Source: Vibrio tapetis subsp. tapetis (GTDB lineage: Bacteria; Pseudomonadota; Gammaproteobacteria; Enterobacterales; Vibrionaceae). Taken from it: a stretch of 64,000 bases of DNA. How positions within the stretch are numbered: the first letter of the stretch is position 1; each line of letters opens with the position of its first letter. The notes below the pieces were generated by a model. It was not told where the DNA came from. It made no database searches and saw nothing but the letters and a program-made list of their open reading frames with translations. A program made the position numbers and the translations under genes. Shown piece by piece: positions 9,720-18,090 of the stretch. The DNA lies in assembly GCF_900233005.1 (NCBI RefSeq), contig NZ_LT960611.1, forward strand, positions 1,984,001 to 2,048,000, read 5' to 3'.

Positions 9720-10622
9720 TTAACCAGCGATATTTTTCTTCCAGTCGGATAACGCTTTAATGTGATCCGGTCCTATGCCACAACAGCCACCGATCACATC
9801 TGCGCCACCTTGATGCCAGCGTTTGGCGTAGAGCAGATAGTCCGCAGGTGAAAGTTCTCGCATAGACTGTAAAGTGCCGTTCGCTTCGTGGCCTGAGACG
9901 ATTGGCATAAAGTTATTGGCATACACACCAATCGTGATGTCGCTATCTTGTTGCTCGATCACTTGTTTTGCGTCTCTAATGGCTTGATCCATCGCTTCTG
10001 GCACAGAGCAATTGAAAAAGAGCCCTTTCACCTTCATCGAACAAGCGAGCTTCACCATCTCTAAAACCGATTGCCCAGAACGCAAAGTCGCGCACTCTAT
10101 CGCTTCATCTTGCAAACTGAATGCGTAATAACTGTCTTTTGTCGACTGTTTGAGTACTGAATACGTTGCTTCAAATTCCTCTAAACTTGAGATTGTCTCT
10201 GCCATCCAAATATCAACGTATGGATCTTGTGCTTTAAACAATGTACTCATGATTTCGATTGCTTGCTCTTTTTCAAACAAGTCTGGTCGGTAACTGCCAA
10301 GCGGTGGTGGAATGGCCCCCGCTACGATGACACTTTTCGTCGAATTATTTTCAACAACCGAGCGAGCAATAATGGCAGCGTCACGAGCGAGCTTGAATCC
10401 GGATGACAAGTAAAGCTCATGACCTAAATGAAATGGGACACACGCGTAACTATTGGTGATGATGATCTCCGCACCGGCATCAATGAAGTTTTGGTGCGCT
10501 TGGTGAACATGTTCAGGCGACTCGATCAGCGCTTGGGCACTCCAAAGCGGTTGTGAGAATGGCGCACCAATGTCTTGCAACTCTCGCCCCATGCCACCAT
10601 CAAGTATGGTTAGTGTTTTCAT
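9720..10622 (-). CDS. Homocysteine S-methyltransferase family
   Basis: A 300-residue Zn-dependent methyltransferase of the hCys (Pfam S-methyl_trans) family, resembling MmuM. The zinc-binding Cys residues are visible in FFNCSVPEA and in the C-terminal GGCCGIGPDHI motif, and the N-terminal LDGGMGREL motif is typical. Family members transfer a methyl group from S-methylmethionine or betaine to homocysteine; the donor here cannot be told. No permease or other met gene is adjacent. Confidence 0.88.
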   Translation of the reverse strand: MKTLTILDGGMGRELQDIGAPFSQPLWSAQALIESPEHVHQAHQNFIDAGAEIIITNSYACVPFHLGHELYLSSGFKLARDAAIIARSVVENNSTKSVIVAGAIPPPLGSYRPDLFEKEQAIEIMSTLFKAQDPYVDIWMAETISSLEEFEATYSVLKQSTKDSYYAFSLQDEAIECATLRSGQSVLEMVKLACSMKVKGLFFNCSVPEAMDQAIRDAKQVIEQQDSDITIGVYANNFMPIVSGHEANGTLQSMRELSPADYLLYAKRWHQGGADVIGGCCGIGPDHIKALSDWKKNIAG

Positions 10623-10905
10623 TATTTACTTATGTCGCCTTAAAAATACGGTGTTATTTATCACAATAGCAGACAGGCAATTCGAACGCCATGGGCTTAC
10701 GTTCAGGCTGGTTGAAGCAAGGTTTCTCCCCTCATCCCCCCTTCCAAATCGCTATAAACCCTTGTGCTTATAAAGTCTGAAATCGGTGTTAAAACAGCAA
10801 TTATTTTCATTTCTGTGTAATTTTTTTATCCTTCCGCCTGTCTATATCTCTACATTCGCGTTAACCAGTTCGCGATCAATGAAAAACTAAGGCCAAGAGG
10901 TGCAT

Positions 10906-12048
10906 ATGAATAAACTGTCTAAAATCCTGATACCTCTATTGGTGGCGTTGCCACTGTTTTCTGTCCTGTTCAGCCAAACCAGCACAGCCGATTCGATGAA
11001 AAGCCAAGCACCAAAAGGGACGCTTGAAGTTGCGACATTAGCAGGAGGGTGTTTCTGGTGTACTGAATCTGATTTGGAGAAACTCAAAGGGGTGACTGAC
11101 GTTGTATCAGGTTACTCAGGTGGAACGCTGGAAAACCCAGCCTATAAACAAGTCTCTTCTGGCAAGTCTGGCCATATCGAAGTCATTAAGGTCACTTACG
11201 ATTCGTCCGTTGTAAGCTATGAGCAAGTTCTGGATCAATTCTTTCGTCATATCGACCCTACAGATGATAAAGGCTCGTTTGTTGATAGAGGCCCTCAATA
11301 TCGCCCTGCTATCTTCTTCCACAATCAAGAGCAGAAAATGATTGCTGAAAATTTCATGGCTGAAATCGAAGACACCATGATCTTTAAAAAGCCATTAAAA
11401 ACGGAACTGATTGAGTTTAAGAAGTTTTGGCCTGCGGAAAATTACCATCAGGACTATTACAAGAAAAGTAAGGTTCGCTACAGCTACTATCGCTATGCGT
11501 CTGGCCGTGACCAATATCTAGACGAGATTTTTGGCGATGATCGTGAAGAAAACCCAAAAACATTACGTCAGATTATCGATTCGAAAAACATGGTTAAGAA
11601 TCTAAAACCTTATACCAAGCCTTCACAGTCAGAAATAAAGACGAAACTCACCTCACTTCAATACGACGTGACTCAAGAAGATGCCACTGAGCGCCCTTTC
11701 AATAATAAGTATTGGGACAACAAACAAGAGGGGATTTATGTCGATATCGTGACAGGTGAACCGTTGTTTTCTTCAACTGATAAATACAAGTCAGGGACTG
11801 GTTGGCCGAGTTTCACTAAACCTATCAATGAAGGTTACGTGGTGACAAAGGTTGATTACAAACTTGTTTACTCTAGAACGGAAGTCCGTAGCCGTTTCGG
11901 AGACTCTCACTTAGGCCATGTTTTTAAAGATGGCCCAGCCCCAACCGGGTTACGTTATTGTATGAACTCAGCAGCCATGAGGTTTGTGCCTGCCGACAAG
12001 TTAGCTGAAGAAGGGTATCAAGATTACTTGCCGCTGTTTGAAGGCTAA
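10906..12048 (+). CDS. msrAB: Periplasmic MsrA-MsrB fusion
   Basis: Bifunctional methionine sulfoxide reductase repairing both S- and R-Met-SO, probably in the periplasm. The ATG at 10906 has AAGAGG 5 bp upstream. An N-terminal signal segment (about residues 1-27) is followed by MsrA with catalytic GCFWC near residue 48, then MsrB with GTGWPSF and catalytic RYCMNS (Cys about residue 352). The MsrB zinc CxxC pairs are absent ([13 protein letters not shown]), so it is the zinc-free form. The thioredoxin-like domain of Neisseria PilB is missing, so an external reductant is needed. Confidence 0.93.
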   Translation: MNKLSKILIPLLVALPLFSVLFSQTSTADSMKSQAPKGTLEVATLAGGCFWCTESDLEKLKGVTDVVSGYSGGTLENPAYKQVSSGKSGHIEVIKVTYDSSVVSYEQVLDQFFRHIDPTDDKGSFVDRGPQYRPAIFFHNQEQKMIAENFMAEIEDTMIFKKPLKTELIEFKKFWPAENYHQDYYKKSKVRYSYYRYASGRDQYLDEIFGDDREENPKTLRQIIDSKNMVKNLKPYTKPSQSEIKTKLTSLQYDVTQEDATERPFNNKYWDNKQEGIYVDIVTGEPLFSSTDKYKSGTGWPSFTKPINEGYVVTKVDYKLVYSRTEVRSRFGDSHLGHVFKDGPAPTGLRYCMNSAAMRFVPADKLAEEGYQDYLPLFEG

Positions 12049-12080
12049 AGGTTGAAGGTTAAAGCTCAGTTAATCTTAAT

Positions 12081-12115
12081 GTAAGGAAAGGTTTGCGCCT
12101 TTCCTTACTTATTTG
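12081..12115 (+). terminator. msrAB terminator
   Basis: GTAAGGAAAGG and CCTTTCCTTAC form a perfect 11-bp stem around TTTGCG, followed by a T-rich stretch, 33 bp after the stop. Confidence 0.8.
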
Positions 12116-12130
12116 TCTATCACAATATCT

Positions 12131-12176
12131 GCACGCCAAATAATGTGTTTCTACCTTTAAAAGCGATAACTGACGT
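12131..12176. repeat. REP-like palindromic repeat copy
   Basis: Contains CCAAATAATGTGT followed further on by GCGATAAC. The same pair recurs at 23,055-23,100, about 11 kb away. The core is a partial palindrome of the same family found beside the RAYT gene at 15.3-16.6 kb. Confidence 0.6.
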
Positions 12177-12182
12177 AAGTAG

Positions 12183-12584
12183 TTATGCAGAGATTGAAAA
12201 CTCTTTCAACGCATTCATTGCTTCGCTCGCTTTCTCTTCTTGCACAAAGATATGGTCATGGTAGTACCCTGCTACGACATTTGCACTGATATCATACGAT
12301 GCCAATTTCGCAGCAAAAGCAGCGGTTAACCCAACCGCTTCAAGACTAGAATGCACCGAGAGTGTGATCAAACTGAATACCGCTTCGAAATCTAACTTAG
12401 CTTCCTTTGCTTTATGAATATCTAACACCAATGTCAGCCCTTCCTTTTCGCGAAAGGTGGCTATGGGATTTAGGGTTAAGTACTCATTTAACGAACCATT
12501 TACGGTACAAAAAACGTATTGCCCTTCAACAAGTTCTGGAGACATCGACTTTAGTAAAATGTCTAAATCGGTAATCGCGGCCAT
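12183..12584 (-). CDS. ACT domain-containing protein
   Basis: A 133-residue cytosolic protein matching the tandem small-molecule-binding ACT type common in Vibrio. The N-terminal half (EGQYVFCTVNG, ATFREKEGLTLVL) is a DUF2241-like strand-rich segment. The C-terminal half (FSLITLSVHSSLEAVGLTAAFAAKL, ISANVVAGYYHDHIFV) is the classical ACT fold. It probably senses an amino acid or similar ligand. It stands alone between convergent msrAB and an unrelated gene. Confidence 0.82.
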   Translation of the reverse strand: MAAITDLDILLKSMSPELVEGQYVFCTVNGSLNEYLTLNPIATFREKEGLTLVLDIHKAKEAKLDFEAVFSLITLSVHSSLEAVGLTAAFAAKLASYDISANVVAGYYHDHIFVQEEKASEAMNALKEFSISA

Positions 12585-12794
12585 GTTCTAATCCTATGCT
12601 TGTATCAGCTTTGCTTTCATTTATATCTACCATAAGAGCCACCAGCGCATAAGTACATCAAATAATATTAATTGCACATTAGCTTTTCTTATAATTTAGA
12701 AAATCCAAGATTAATCAGGTTGTAACCAATCCAGATAAACTGTCTCAGAGTTAGGCGACTTTAGGTATTAAACAGTTTGGAGGTTATATGCGCA

Positions 12795-13169
12795 CTAATT
12801 GCCGTTAGATTTCAGCTCGCCAATACGTTCATAATGAGAAAAAAGACTGCTTTCTAAGTCCATCATAGAGAAGACAGCCATCGCTGTAGGATTGTTCATT
12901 ACCTCAACACTTGCCGCTTTTGCGGACTCTTTGTTTTCCCAAACGACAATATCAGCCCATCGGTTATCATCTCGACTATAGTAAAAATGACGACTTTTAA
13001 ACCCCTTAAATGTAGAAACAACCTGATTGAGCTCTAACATAGAACGATGCTGTTCCTCATAACTGACCCCATCGTTGAATTTTGTATTCACTATTTCGTA
13101 GCTCTCTTTCGCCGCAACTGAACCTGTCATAACAAGTGCTCCAATTAATGCTCCAACTTTTTTCATCAT
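12795..13169 (-). CDS. Exported dimeric-barrel-like protein
   Basis: A 124-residue product with a signal peptide (MMKKVGALIGALVMTGSVAA) and a mature part of about 100 residues resembling ferredoxin-like dimeric alpha/beta barrel proteins (KGFKSRHFYYSRDDNRWADIVVWENKE). The start at 13169 is chosen because AAAGGAAA lies just upstream; a longer frame back to 13268 would bury the signal. It is divergent from a WYL-type regulator with only 75 bp between starts, so that regulator probably controls it. No catalytic residues can be assigned. Confidence 0.7.
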   Translation of the reverse strand: MMKKVGALIGALVMTGSVAAKESYEIVNTKFNDGVSYEEQHRSMLELNQVVSTFKGFKSRHFYYSRDDNRWADIVVWENKESAKAASVEVMNNPTAMAVFSMMDLESSLFSHYERIGELKSNGN

Positions 13170-13244
13170 TCGTTTCCTTTCTTTGTATTCGTTAAGCTGA
13201 AATATTATGATACGGACATATAGGACACTAAATGGCATATTAGT

Positions 13245-13973
13245 TTGCGTGATTTTCACAGTAAGCAAGTACGACTCAACCGAATCATTGGCATGCTGGA
13301 AAATGGCGAAGTTTGGACGACTGAAACGCTTTCATCCACATTGAGTGTCTCAATACGCACAGTCGCAAGAGATCTCACTCTGTTAAAACAGCAGGGATAT
13401 GATATTGAGTCAGAGCGAGGAACGGGCGGTGGCATTTGCTTGAGAAGCAATGTGAAAGCGCCAAGATTAACGCTCAATGATGAAGAAGTGTTGACGACAC
13501 TGATGTCACTCGCCATCACCGAATCATTAAAGTCCCCGGTTCTTGGCAGCAATGTTAACCACATAAGGCATAAGCTAGGGTTCTTCCTTAATGAACAACA
13601 GCGCCAACGCATCAATACGCTTCGTAAGAGAATCTTAGTCGGCTCCCCTGCTTCATCACATGTGTCGCAATCTGTGTTGGAAGTGACCGAAACAACATCT
13701 CAAGCCATCAACAGTGCGTTCATCTTCCAGCAAACCATGAGCATCACTTATCAGGCTGAAAATGGGACGACAACCGAGCGGACAATAGACCCACAGTACC
13801 TACTGCTAAATTGGCCAGCTTGGTATTTACTTGGCTGGGATCACCTGCGTAAGCAACCAAGAATGTTCAGGGTTGATCGCATACTTAGTACTTCGGTCAA
13901 TAAGCAAACCTTCAGATTGCAAAGCGCTAGAATACTGCTTCAAGATTTTGGCCACTACTTCAGCGAATTGTAA
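13245..13973 (+). CDS. WYL-domain HTH regulator (YafY-like)
   Basis: A 242-residue DeoR-like regulator. The N-terminal winged helix-turn-helix (residues 8-60; WTTETLSSTLSVSIRTVARDLTLL) precedes a WYL domain (about 155-225; YLLLNWPAWYLLGWDHLRKQPRMFRVDRI). The start is a TTG at 13245, because the HTH begins almost at once and no ATG fits. It is divergent from the exported 124-residue protein. Its last 18 codons lie inside an 88-bp repeat found again at 17,580-17,666, so the C-terminus is at a rearrangement junction. Confidence 0.82.
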   Translation: MRDFHSKQVRLNRIIGMLENGEVWTTETLSSTLSVSIRTVARDLTLLKQQGYDIESERGTGGGICLRSNVKAPRLTLNDEEVLTTLMSLAITESLKSPVLGSNVNHIRHKLGFFLNEQQRQRINTLRKRILVGSPASSHVSQSVLEVTETTSQAINSAFIFQQTMSITYQAENGTTTERTIDPQYLLLNWPAWYLLGWDHLRKQPRMFRVDRILSTSVNKQTFRLQSARILLQDFGHYFSEL

Positions 13974-14008
13974 TTTTGGGGCGACATCACTTTTCTTCGG
14001 CGCGAAGA
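13921..14008. repeat. Junction repeat, left copy (part 1)
   Basis: 88 bp about 90% identical to 17,580-17,666. It spans the 3' end of the WYL regulator and the last codons (LRAEEK) of the convergent MetAP gene. In the right copy the same LRAEEK codons end the carboxymuconolactone decarboxylase gene. Confidence 0.85.
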
Positions 14009-14760
14009 GTGAGTACTTCATAACCAGTACGGGTTACTAATATCGTATGTTCCGACTGGGCAGACAACTTTTTGTCTCTGGTTACCACTGTCCAACCATC
14101 TTTTTTCGTTCGCACTTTGGCAGAACCTTGATTTACCATGGGCTCAATAGTGAACACCATGCCTTCTTTCAGCGTTAGGCCACTATTAGGTAAGCCATAG
14201 TGAAGCACACTAGGCTCTTCATGCATTTCTCGTCCGATGCCATGACCACAATATTCTCTGACAATACTGTAGCCGTGACTCTCAGCAAAGCGTTGAATGG
14301 CATAGCCTACATCACCTAACCTTGCCCCCGGTTTGACTTGCTTTATTCCAGCCCACATCGCCTTATAAGTCACATCAACCAGCCTCTTCGCTAAAGGCGA
14401 CGCCTCTGGCATGATAAACATCTTGCTAGAGTCGGCAATAAAGCCCCCTTTTTCTAACGTAATATCGATGTTAACGATGTCCCTCGGCTTTAGACGTTGG
14501 CTTGCTTTAGGTATGCCATGGCAGACGACGTCATTGACGGAAGAGTTAAGGACATATTGATAATCATATTGCCCTTTGCTCGCCGGTCGTGCTGACAGTT
14601 CGTCCACAATAAACCGTTCAACGGTATCATTGATGTCCATTGTGGAAATTCCGGATCTAACGTAGGCATCTAGCATCTCAAATACGAGAGCAAGCAATCG
14701 CCCTGATTCTCGCATGAGATCTTGCTCAGCATCGCTTTTTATTGTGACTCTATCGTACAT
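13987..14760 (-). CDS. Methionine aminopeptidase type I (paralog)
   Basis: A 257-residue M24 metallopeptidase that would remove N-terminal Met. The five metal ligands are recognisable: Asp in VNIDITLE, Asp in FIADSSKMF, His in EYCGHGIGREMH, Glu in FTIEPM and Glu in AQSEHT. The ATG at 14760 overlaps the ParD-like gene by 11 bp, so the two are translationally coupled. The last residues (LRAEEK) come from the repeat at 13,921-14,008, so the C-terminus is a recombinant tail. This looks like an accessory copy, not the housekeeping map gene, which usually sits by rpsB. Confidence 0.9.
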   Translation of the reverse strand: MYDRVTIKSDAEQDLMRESGRLLALVFEMLDAYVRSGISTMDINDTVERFIVDELSARPASKGQYDYQYVLNSSVNDVVCHGIPKASQRLKPRDIVNIDITLEKGGFIADSSKMFIMPEASPLAKRLVDVTYKAMWAGIKQVKPGARLGDVGYAIQRFAESHGYSIVREYCGHGIGREMHEEPSVLHYGLPNSGLTLKEGMVFTIEPMVNQGSAKVRTKKDGWTVVTRDKKLSAQSEHTILVTRTGYEVLTLRAEEK

Positions 14761-14977
14761 CGCTATTCCCTTGATCTGTGCTGATATTGGCAAGCGACAC
14801 TTCAGCAGAGGTCATTAAGTCGGCGATGATTTGATTAAACGTTTTCTGTGGATGCAACTCCGCCAACATGCCGACTTTTATCCAAAACTCAGCTTGTGAA
14901 TTGATGGAGCGATGCATAACAGAGCTCGCTTTTCTCAACTCTTCATGCAGTTCATCAGATATCTTAACTATACCCAT
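14750..14977 (-). CDS. ParD-like antitoxin-type protein
   Basis: A 75-residue protein resembling the ParD-like antitoxin family (Pfam ParD_like). The N-terminus MGIVKISDELHEELRKASSVMHRSINSQAE has the short strand and two helices of a ribbon-helix-helix-type protein, and the centre (FWIKVGMLAELHP) is typical of this family. No ParE toxin is adjacent; the overlapping partner gene encodes a methionine aminopeptidase. A strong palindrome lies 21-52 bp upstream, suggesting autoregulation. Confidence 0.75.
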   Translation of the reverse strand: MGIVKISDELHEELRKASSVMHRSINSQAEFWIKVGMLAELHPQKTFNQIIADLMTSAEVSLANISTDQGNSDVR

Positions 14978-14997
14978 TATGTACTCTTAATTACTAA

Positions 14998-15029
14998 ATA
15001 TATACGAAGTGTATACATATCGTATATAT
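14998..15029. promoter_or_regulatory. Palindromic operator before parD-like gene
   Basis: ATATATACGA (14998-15007) and TCGTATATAT (15020-15029) are perfect inverted arms sharing their centre with an inner GTATAC palindrome (15011-15016). The site sits just upstream of the ParD-like start. A dimeric or tetrameric RHH-type repressor would fit. From here to the RAYT start (15344) the only other content is the CMD remnant and a REP-like repeat. Confidence 0.65.
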
Positions 15030-15137
15030 TGTCAATATGAGCGATTACCTCTTCTCAAGCACTATTGGGAGATATCTTGTTTGTTGGGGATGCGTTAGTT
15101 GAAGAGTGAAACGCTCATTATTCCACTCTCTCAGCGA

Positions 15138-15206
15138 GCACTTCTTTAAACGCAAACATGCCATTAAGAGCGGCCGGGAAGCCTGCATACACAGACATTT
15201 GCAGTA
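15138..15206 (-). pseudogene. Carboxymuconolactone decarboxylase fragment
   Basis: 69 bp nearly identical to 17,671-17,739. On the - strand it reads [20 protein letters not shown], matching residues near the C-terminus of the intact protein encoded at 17,645-18,028. It is the missing continuation of the repeat at 13,921-14,008; the MetAP/ParD pair lies between the two parts. Confidence 0.85.
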
Positions 15207-15218
15207 CGCACCTCCAAG

Positions 15219-15238
15219 TGGACACACACCAAATAGTA
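15219..15238 (-). repeat. REP-like inverted repeat, left of RAYT
   Basis: Reads GACACACACCAAATA on the + strand and is the inverted counterpart of the repeat at 16,496-16,515 (about 17 of 20 positions). The two bracket the RAYT gene. Confidence 0.65.
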
Positions 15239-15343
15239 TGAGCATGCGACTGACTTTACGTCGATGGCACTCCAGTTTTTCTCCTCCAGCTTTTCCTTCC
15301 TGACGCAATTGCTATCTTGGTAAAAAACTCACCGAGAAAGTTC

Positions 15344-16303
15344 ATGGCTACTGCTCGAAAACAACTCATTTCAGTCGATGCGACTCCTTACTACCACTGC
15401 GTTTCAAGGTGTGTAAGACAAAGCTTCCTATGTGGTGAAGATAGCGTCACCAACAAGAGCTACGAGCACCGTCGGGAATGGATTGAACACAAAATTCAAT
15501 CACTCACACATACCTATTACATCGACGTATGCGCGTATGCTGTGATGAGCAACCACTACCATTTGGTATTACACATTAATCGTAACAAAGCCCTAAGGTT
15601 ATCGCTTGATGAGGTAGTTGAGCGCTGGAGTCATAACCATAAATTGCCAGTACTGCTCCAACGTTGGCTTCGTCACGAACTAAAAACCCAAGCTGAAAAA
15701 GACAAGTGCGCAGAAATCATCGAAAAATGGCGAGAAAGGTTATGGTCATTAAGCTGGTTCATGAAAGAACTCAACTACGATATTGCTTGTAAGGCTAATC
15801 ACGAAGACCAGTGCTCGGGCCACTTTTGGGAAAGCCGATTCAAAAGCCAAGCATTACTCGATGAAAAAGCCCTAGCTGCAGCCATGACGTATGTAGACTT
15901 AAACCCTGTACGCGCAGGCATTGCACAATCGCCTGAGCAATCTGAGTTTACCTCGATAAAAGCAAGGTTAAGGGCGCTTAATGACAACCTAGAAACCGCA
16001 CCTTGTTTGCATCCATTTATTGGCAGTTCGACACAGAAACTGATGGACGGGATACCCTTTAGCCTAATAGATTACATCGAATTGGTAGATTGGACAGCAA
16101 GGCAGTTTCGAGAAGGTAAAGCCTCGATGGTTTCTAATTTTCCGCCAATTCTAGAAAGGCTCAACTTCAACGAAAGAAATTGGCTAGAAATTTGTACTTC
16201 ACTTGAAAGAAAACGTTTCACAGCAATTGGTTCACCTTGCAGCCTAGATCAAGCAAAAGTAGCGCTAGATAAATCAAGAATTCATTACTATCAGATAGAA
16301 TAG
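15344..16303 (+). CDS. REP-associated tyrosine transposase (RAYT)
   Basis: A Y1/IS200-like single-strand transposase of the RAYT group that acts on REP-type hairpins. The 319-residue product opens with ISVDATPYYHCVSRCVRQSF, has the HUH motif in MSNHYHLVLH (about residues 70-72) and the nucleophile in MTYVDLNPVRAGI (Tyr about residue 183). The ATG at 15344 is preferred over an upstream TTG. Inverted REP-like repeats flank the gene on both sides, and further copies follow downstream. It sits within the scrambled 13.9-17.7 kb patch and may have helped form it. Confidence 0.9.
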   Translation: MATARKQLISVDATPYYHCVSRCVRQSFLCGEDSVTNKSYEHRREWIEHKIQSLTHTYYIDVCAYAVMSNHYHLVLHINRNKALRLSLDEVVERWSHNHKLPVLLQRWLRHELKTQAEKDKCAEIIEKWRERLWSLSWFMKELNYDIACKANHEDQCSGHFWESRFKSQALLDEKALAAAMTYVDLNPVRAGIAQSPEQSEFTSIKARLRALNDNLETAPCLHPFIGSSTQKLMDGIPFSLIDYIELVDWTARQFREGKASMVSNFPPILERLNFNERNWLEICTSLERKRFTAIGSPCSLDQAKVALDKSRIHYYQIE

Positions 16304-16495
16304 ACAGTCCACACTTCATAACCATAAACACTATGCCAGCATTAAGTTGGCTAACGGCGTTTACTGCAAACTCAAACTGAAGTCGTGCTTTGCTAAAAAC
16401 AAGTCACGCCACCCACATTTTCTGTGTAAACAACACCGAACTCGGTGAAGAATAGCTGACTACAGAACCTACTTAACCTCTTCATTTAGAATCGG

Positions 16496-16515
16496 TATTT
16501 AGTGTGTGTCTATTA
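16496..16515 (+). repeat. REP-like inverted repeat, right of RAYT
   Basis: TATTTAGTGTGTGTCTATTA mirrors the left repeat at 15,219-15,238. Related copies follow at 16,525-16,590. The whole 16,304-16,747 gap carries these repeats and no gene. Confidence 0.65.
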
Positions 16516-16524
16516 ATGAGTGTG

Positions 16525-16590
16525 ATGAGTGGTGGTGTGTGTCTGTTAATGATGAGTGATTAATGAGTGGTGGTGTGTGTCTGTTAATGA
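16525..16590 (+). repeat. Tandem GTGTGTCTGTTAATGA repeats
   Basis: A 28-bp unit ending in GTGTGTCTGTTAATGA occurs at 16,525-16,552 and 16,563-16,590 (38-bp period). A weaker first copy is within 16,496-16,519. The core is shared with the REP-like palindromes. Confidence 0.8.
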
Positions 16591-16747
16591 GGAGGAAGCT
16601 ACTTAGTTGTTTTTAACCTCTAGCGACTTCTCTATAAATTGTCGCGGTTTAAAAATATTGGCCCACCAGCATAGATTTTCTTCGTGATCGAACCAAATTG
16701 GATTACCATGCGCCATCCTAATTTTCACATGAAGCGAATAGTCAAAA

Positions 16748-17490
16748 ATGTCGACTAACGCACTATATACCGATCTATCCTGTTACTATGATTTAATGGT
16801 GTTGATATTGATTACCAAGCTCAAAGTAATTGCGTTCGTAGATTGCATCAACTCTTTGGCAACAGTGGTCGAAATCACCTAGATCTAGCCTGTGGAACCG
16901 GGCCACACGTTCGACATTTCATTGATTTTGGCTACCAAAGTCAGGGACTAGATATCAATCAACCGATGTTAGATATAGCGAAAACACGTTGCCCTGAAGC
17001 TCACTTCACCTTACAAGATATGAGTGATTTTAAGGTAAGCGAACCACTGGATTTAATCACCTGTTTTCTTTACTCCATCCACTATAACGATGGTATTGAA
17101 AAACTAAAAGCGTGCTTTGCCAGTATTTATGAGGCATTAGCATTTGATGGGGTTTTCTGTTTTAACGTCGTAGATAAAGATAAGATCAACAATAAATTGT
17201 TTGTCAGGCACACCGCATCACAAGAAGACAGCGCTCTAACATTCAGCTCTGGTTGGGAGTATTGTGGTCAAGGTGATAAGCAATCACTTAGGCTCTGTAT
17301 CGAAAAGAGCACATCAAAAGACGTACAAGTGTGGCACGATACCCACCCTATGGTGGCATTCAACTTCAACGCCTTAATGATATTATTAAAGCCATATTTT
17401 GACGTTCATGTATTTGAACATGACTATGAAAAACTTATTCCATGGGATCAGACATCTGGCAACGCCATTTTCGTCTGTGTGAAGCGATGA
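16748..17490 (+). pseudogene. SAM methyltransferase, frameshifted N-terminus
   Basis: Class I SAM-dependent methyltransferase. The in-frame part from 16,843 has motif I (HLDLACGTGPHVRHF) and motif II (GLDINQPML). The family's usual N-terminus is present but shifted: from the ATG at 16748 the frame reads MSTNALYTDLSCYYDLM, and after a one-base loss at about 16,799-16,803 the next frame continues DIDYQAQSNCVRRLHQLFGN. The first 17 codons are therefore disconnected. A shortened product from an internal start could still fold poorly. Target unknown. Confidence 0.8.
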
Positions 17491-17579
17491 CGAAAGTACT
17501 TCGCACATAGAATTAAACAAGTAAACGGGTAGTACGGTAATTGAGACTGCCCGTCTTAAACTATCTCAAGTCCAAATAC

Positions 17580-17739
17580 AAAGCGCCAGAATACGGCTTC
17601 AAGATTTTGGCCACTACTTCAGTGAATCGTAATTTTGAGGCGCATCACTTTTCTTCTGCGCGAAGATCCAGCACCTCTTTAAACGCAAACATGCCATTAA
17701 GAGCGGCGGGGAAGCCTGCATACACAGACATTTGCAGTA
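17580..17739. repeat. Junction repeat, right copy (parts 1+2)
   Basis: Continuous source-like version of the split repeat. 17,580-17,666 matches 13,921-14,008 and 17,671-17,739 matches 15,138-15,206. The + strand part 1 still resembles the 3' end of the WYL regulator gene but is not an open gene here. Confidence 0.85.
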
Positions 17740-18028
17740 TGATTTCTTTTATTTCTTCTTCGCTACAGCCTACATTAAGCGCTGCATTCAAATGGACTTT
17801 AAGTTGAGGTGCGCAATTTCCAAGCGCCGTTAATGCCGCAACCGTCGCCATTTCGCGAGACTTTAAGTCTAATCCGGGGCGCGCGTAAATATCACCAAAT
17901 GGGTATTCGATGGTGTATTTGGCTAAATCTGGACAGATATCTTGCAAGCTTTCAATGACATTTTCCCCTGCCTGCCCATCAATTTTTGTGAGTAACGCTA
18001 AGCCAGTATCAAAACGTGAATTTTCCAT
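17645..18028 (-). CDS. Carboxymuconolactone decarboxylase family
   Basis: A 127-residue all-helical CMD/AhpD-like protein (KSREMATVAALTALGNCAPQLKVHLNAALNVGCSEEEIKEIILQ). It lacks the AhpD CxxC pair, so it resembles PcaC-type decarboxylases rather than peroxidases. It lies downstream of a merR-family gene on the same strand, and the 58-bp gap holds a promoter with a 19-bp spacer and central dyad, so it is very probably MerR-activated. Its 3' end is duplicated twice at 13.9-15.2 kb. Confidence 0.87.
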   Translation of the reverse strand: MENSRFDTGLALLTKIDGQAGENVIESLQDICPDLAKYTIEYPFGDIYARPGLDLKSREMATVAALTALGNCAPQLKVHLNAALNVGCSEEEIKEIILQMSVYAGFPAALNGMFAFKEVLDLRAEEK

Positions 18029-18063
18029 TTATATGTCCCTTTTGAGTGAATACAGGGACACCA

Positions 18064-18090
18064 TACAAGTTAGAGTTAACTCTAAGTCAA
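18064..18090 (-). promoter_or_regulatory. MerR-type promoter with dyad operator
   Basis: On the - strand: -35 TTGACT, a 19-bp spacer, and -10-like TATGGT. The 16-bp perfect palindrome TTAGAGTTAACTCTAA (18,070-18,085) sits between them. An overlong spacer with a central dyad is the hallmark of MerR-family activated promoters. The -35 overlaps the 3' end of the merR-like gene. Confidence 0.85.

Noticed and set aside
16496..16590. CRISPR array
   Set aside because: Repeats are few, irregular in spacing (33 and 38 bp) and GT-rich with no cas genes nearby. They match the RAYT-linked palindrome family instead.
13921..17739. Superintegron cassette array with attC sites
   Set aside because: The repeats are pieces of coding ends, lack GTTRRRY core sites and attC symmetry, and no integron integrase is seen.
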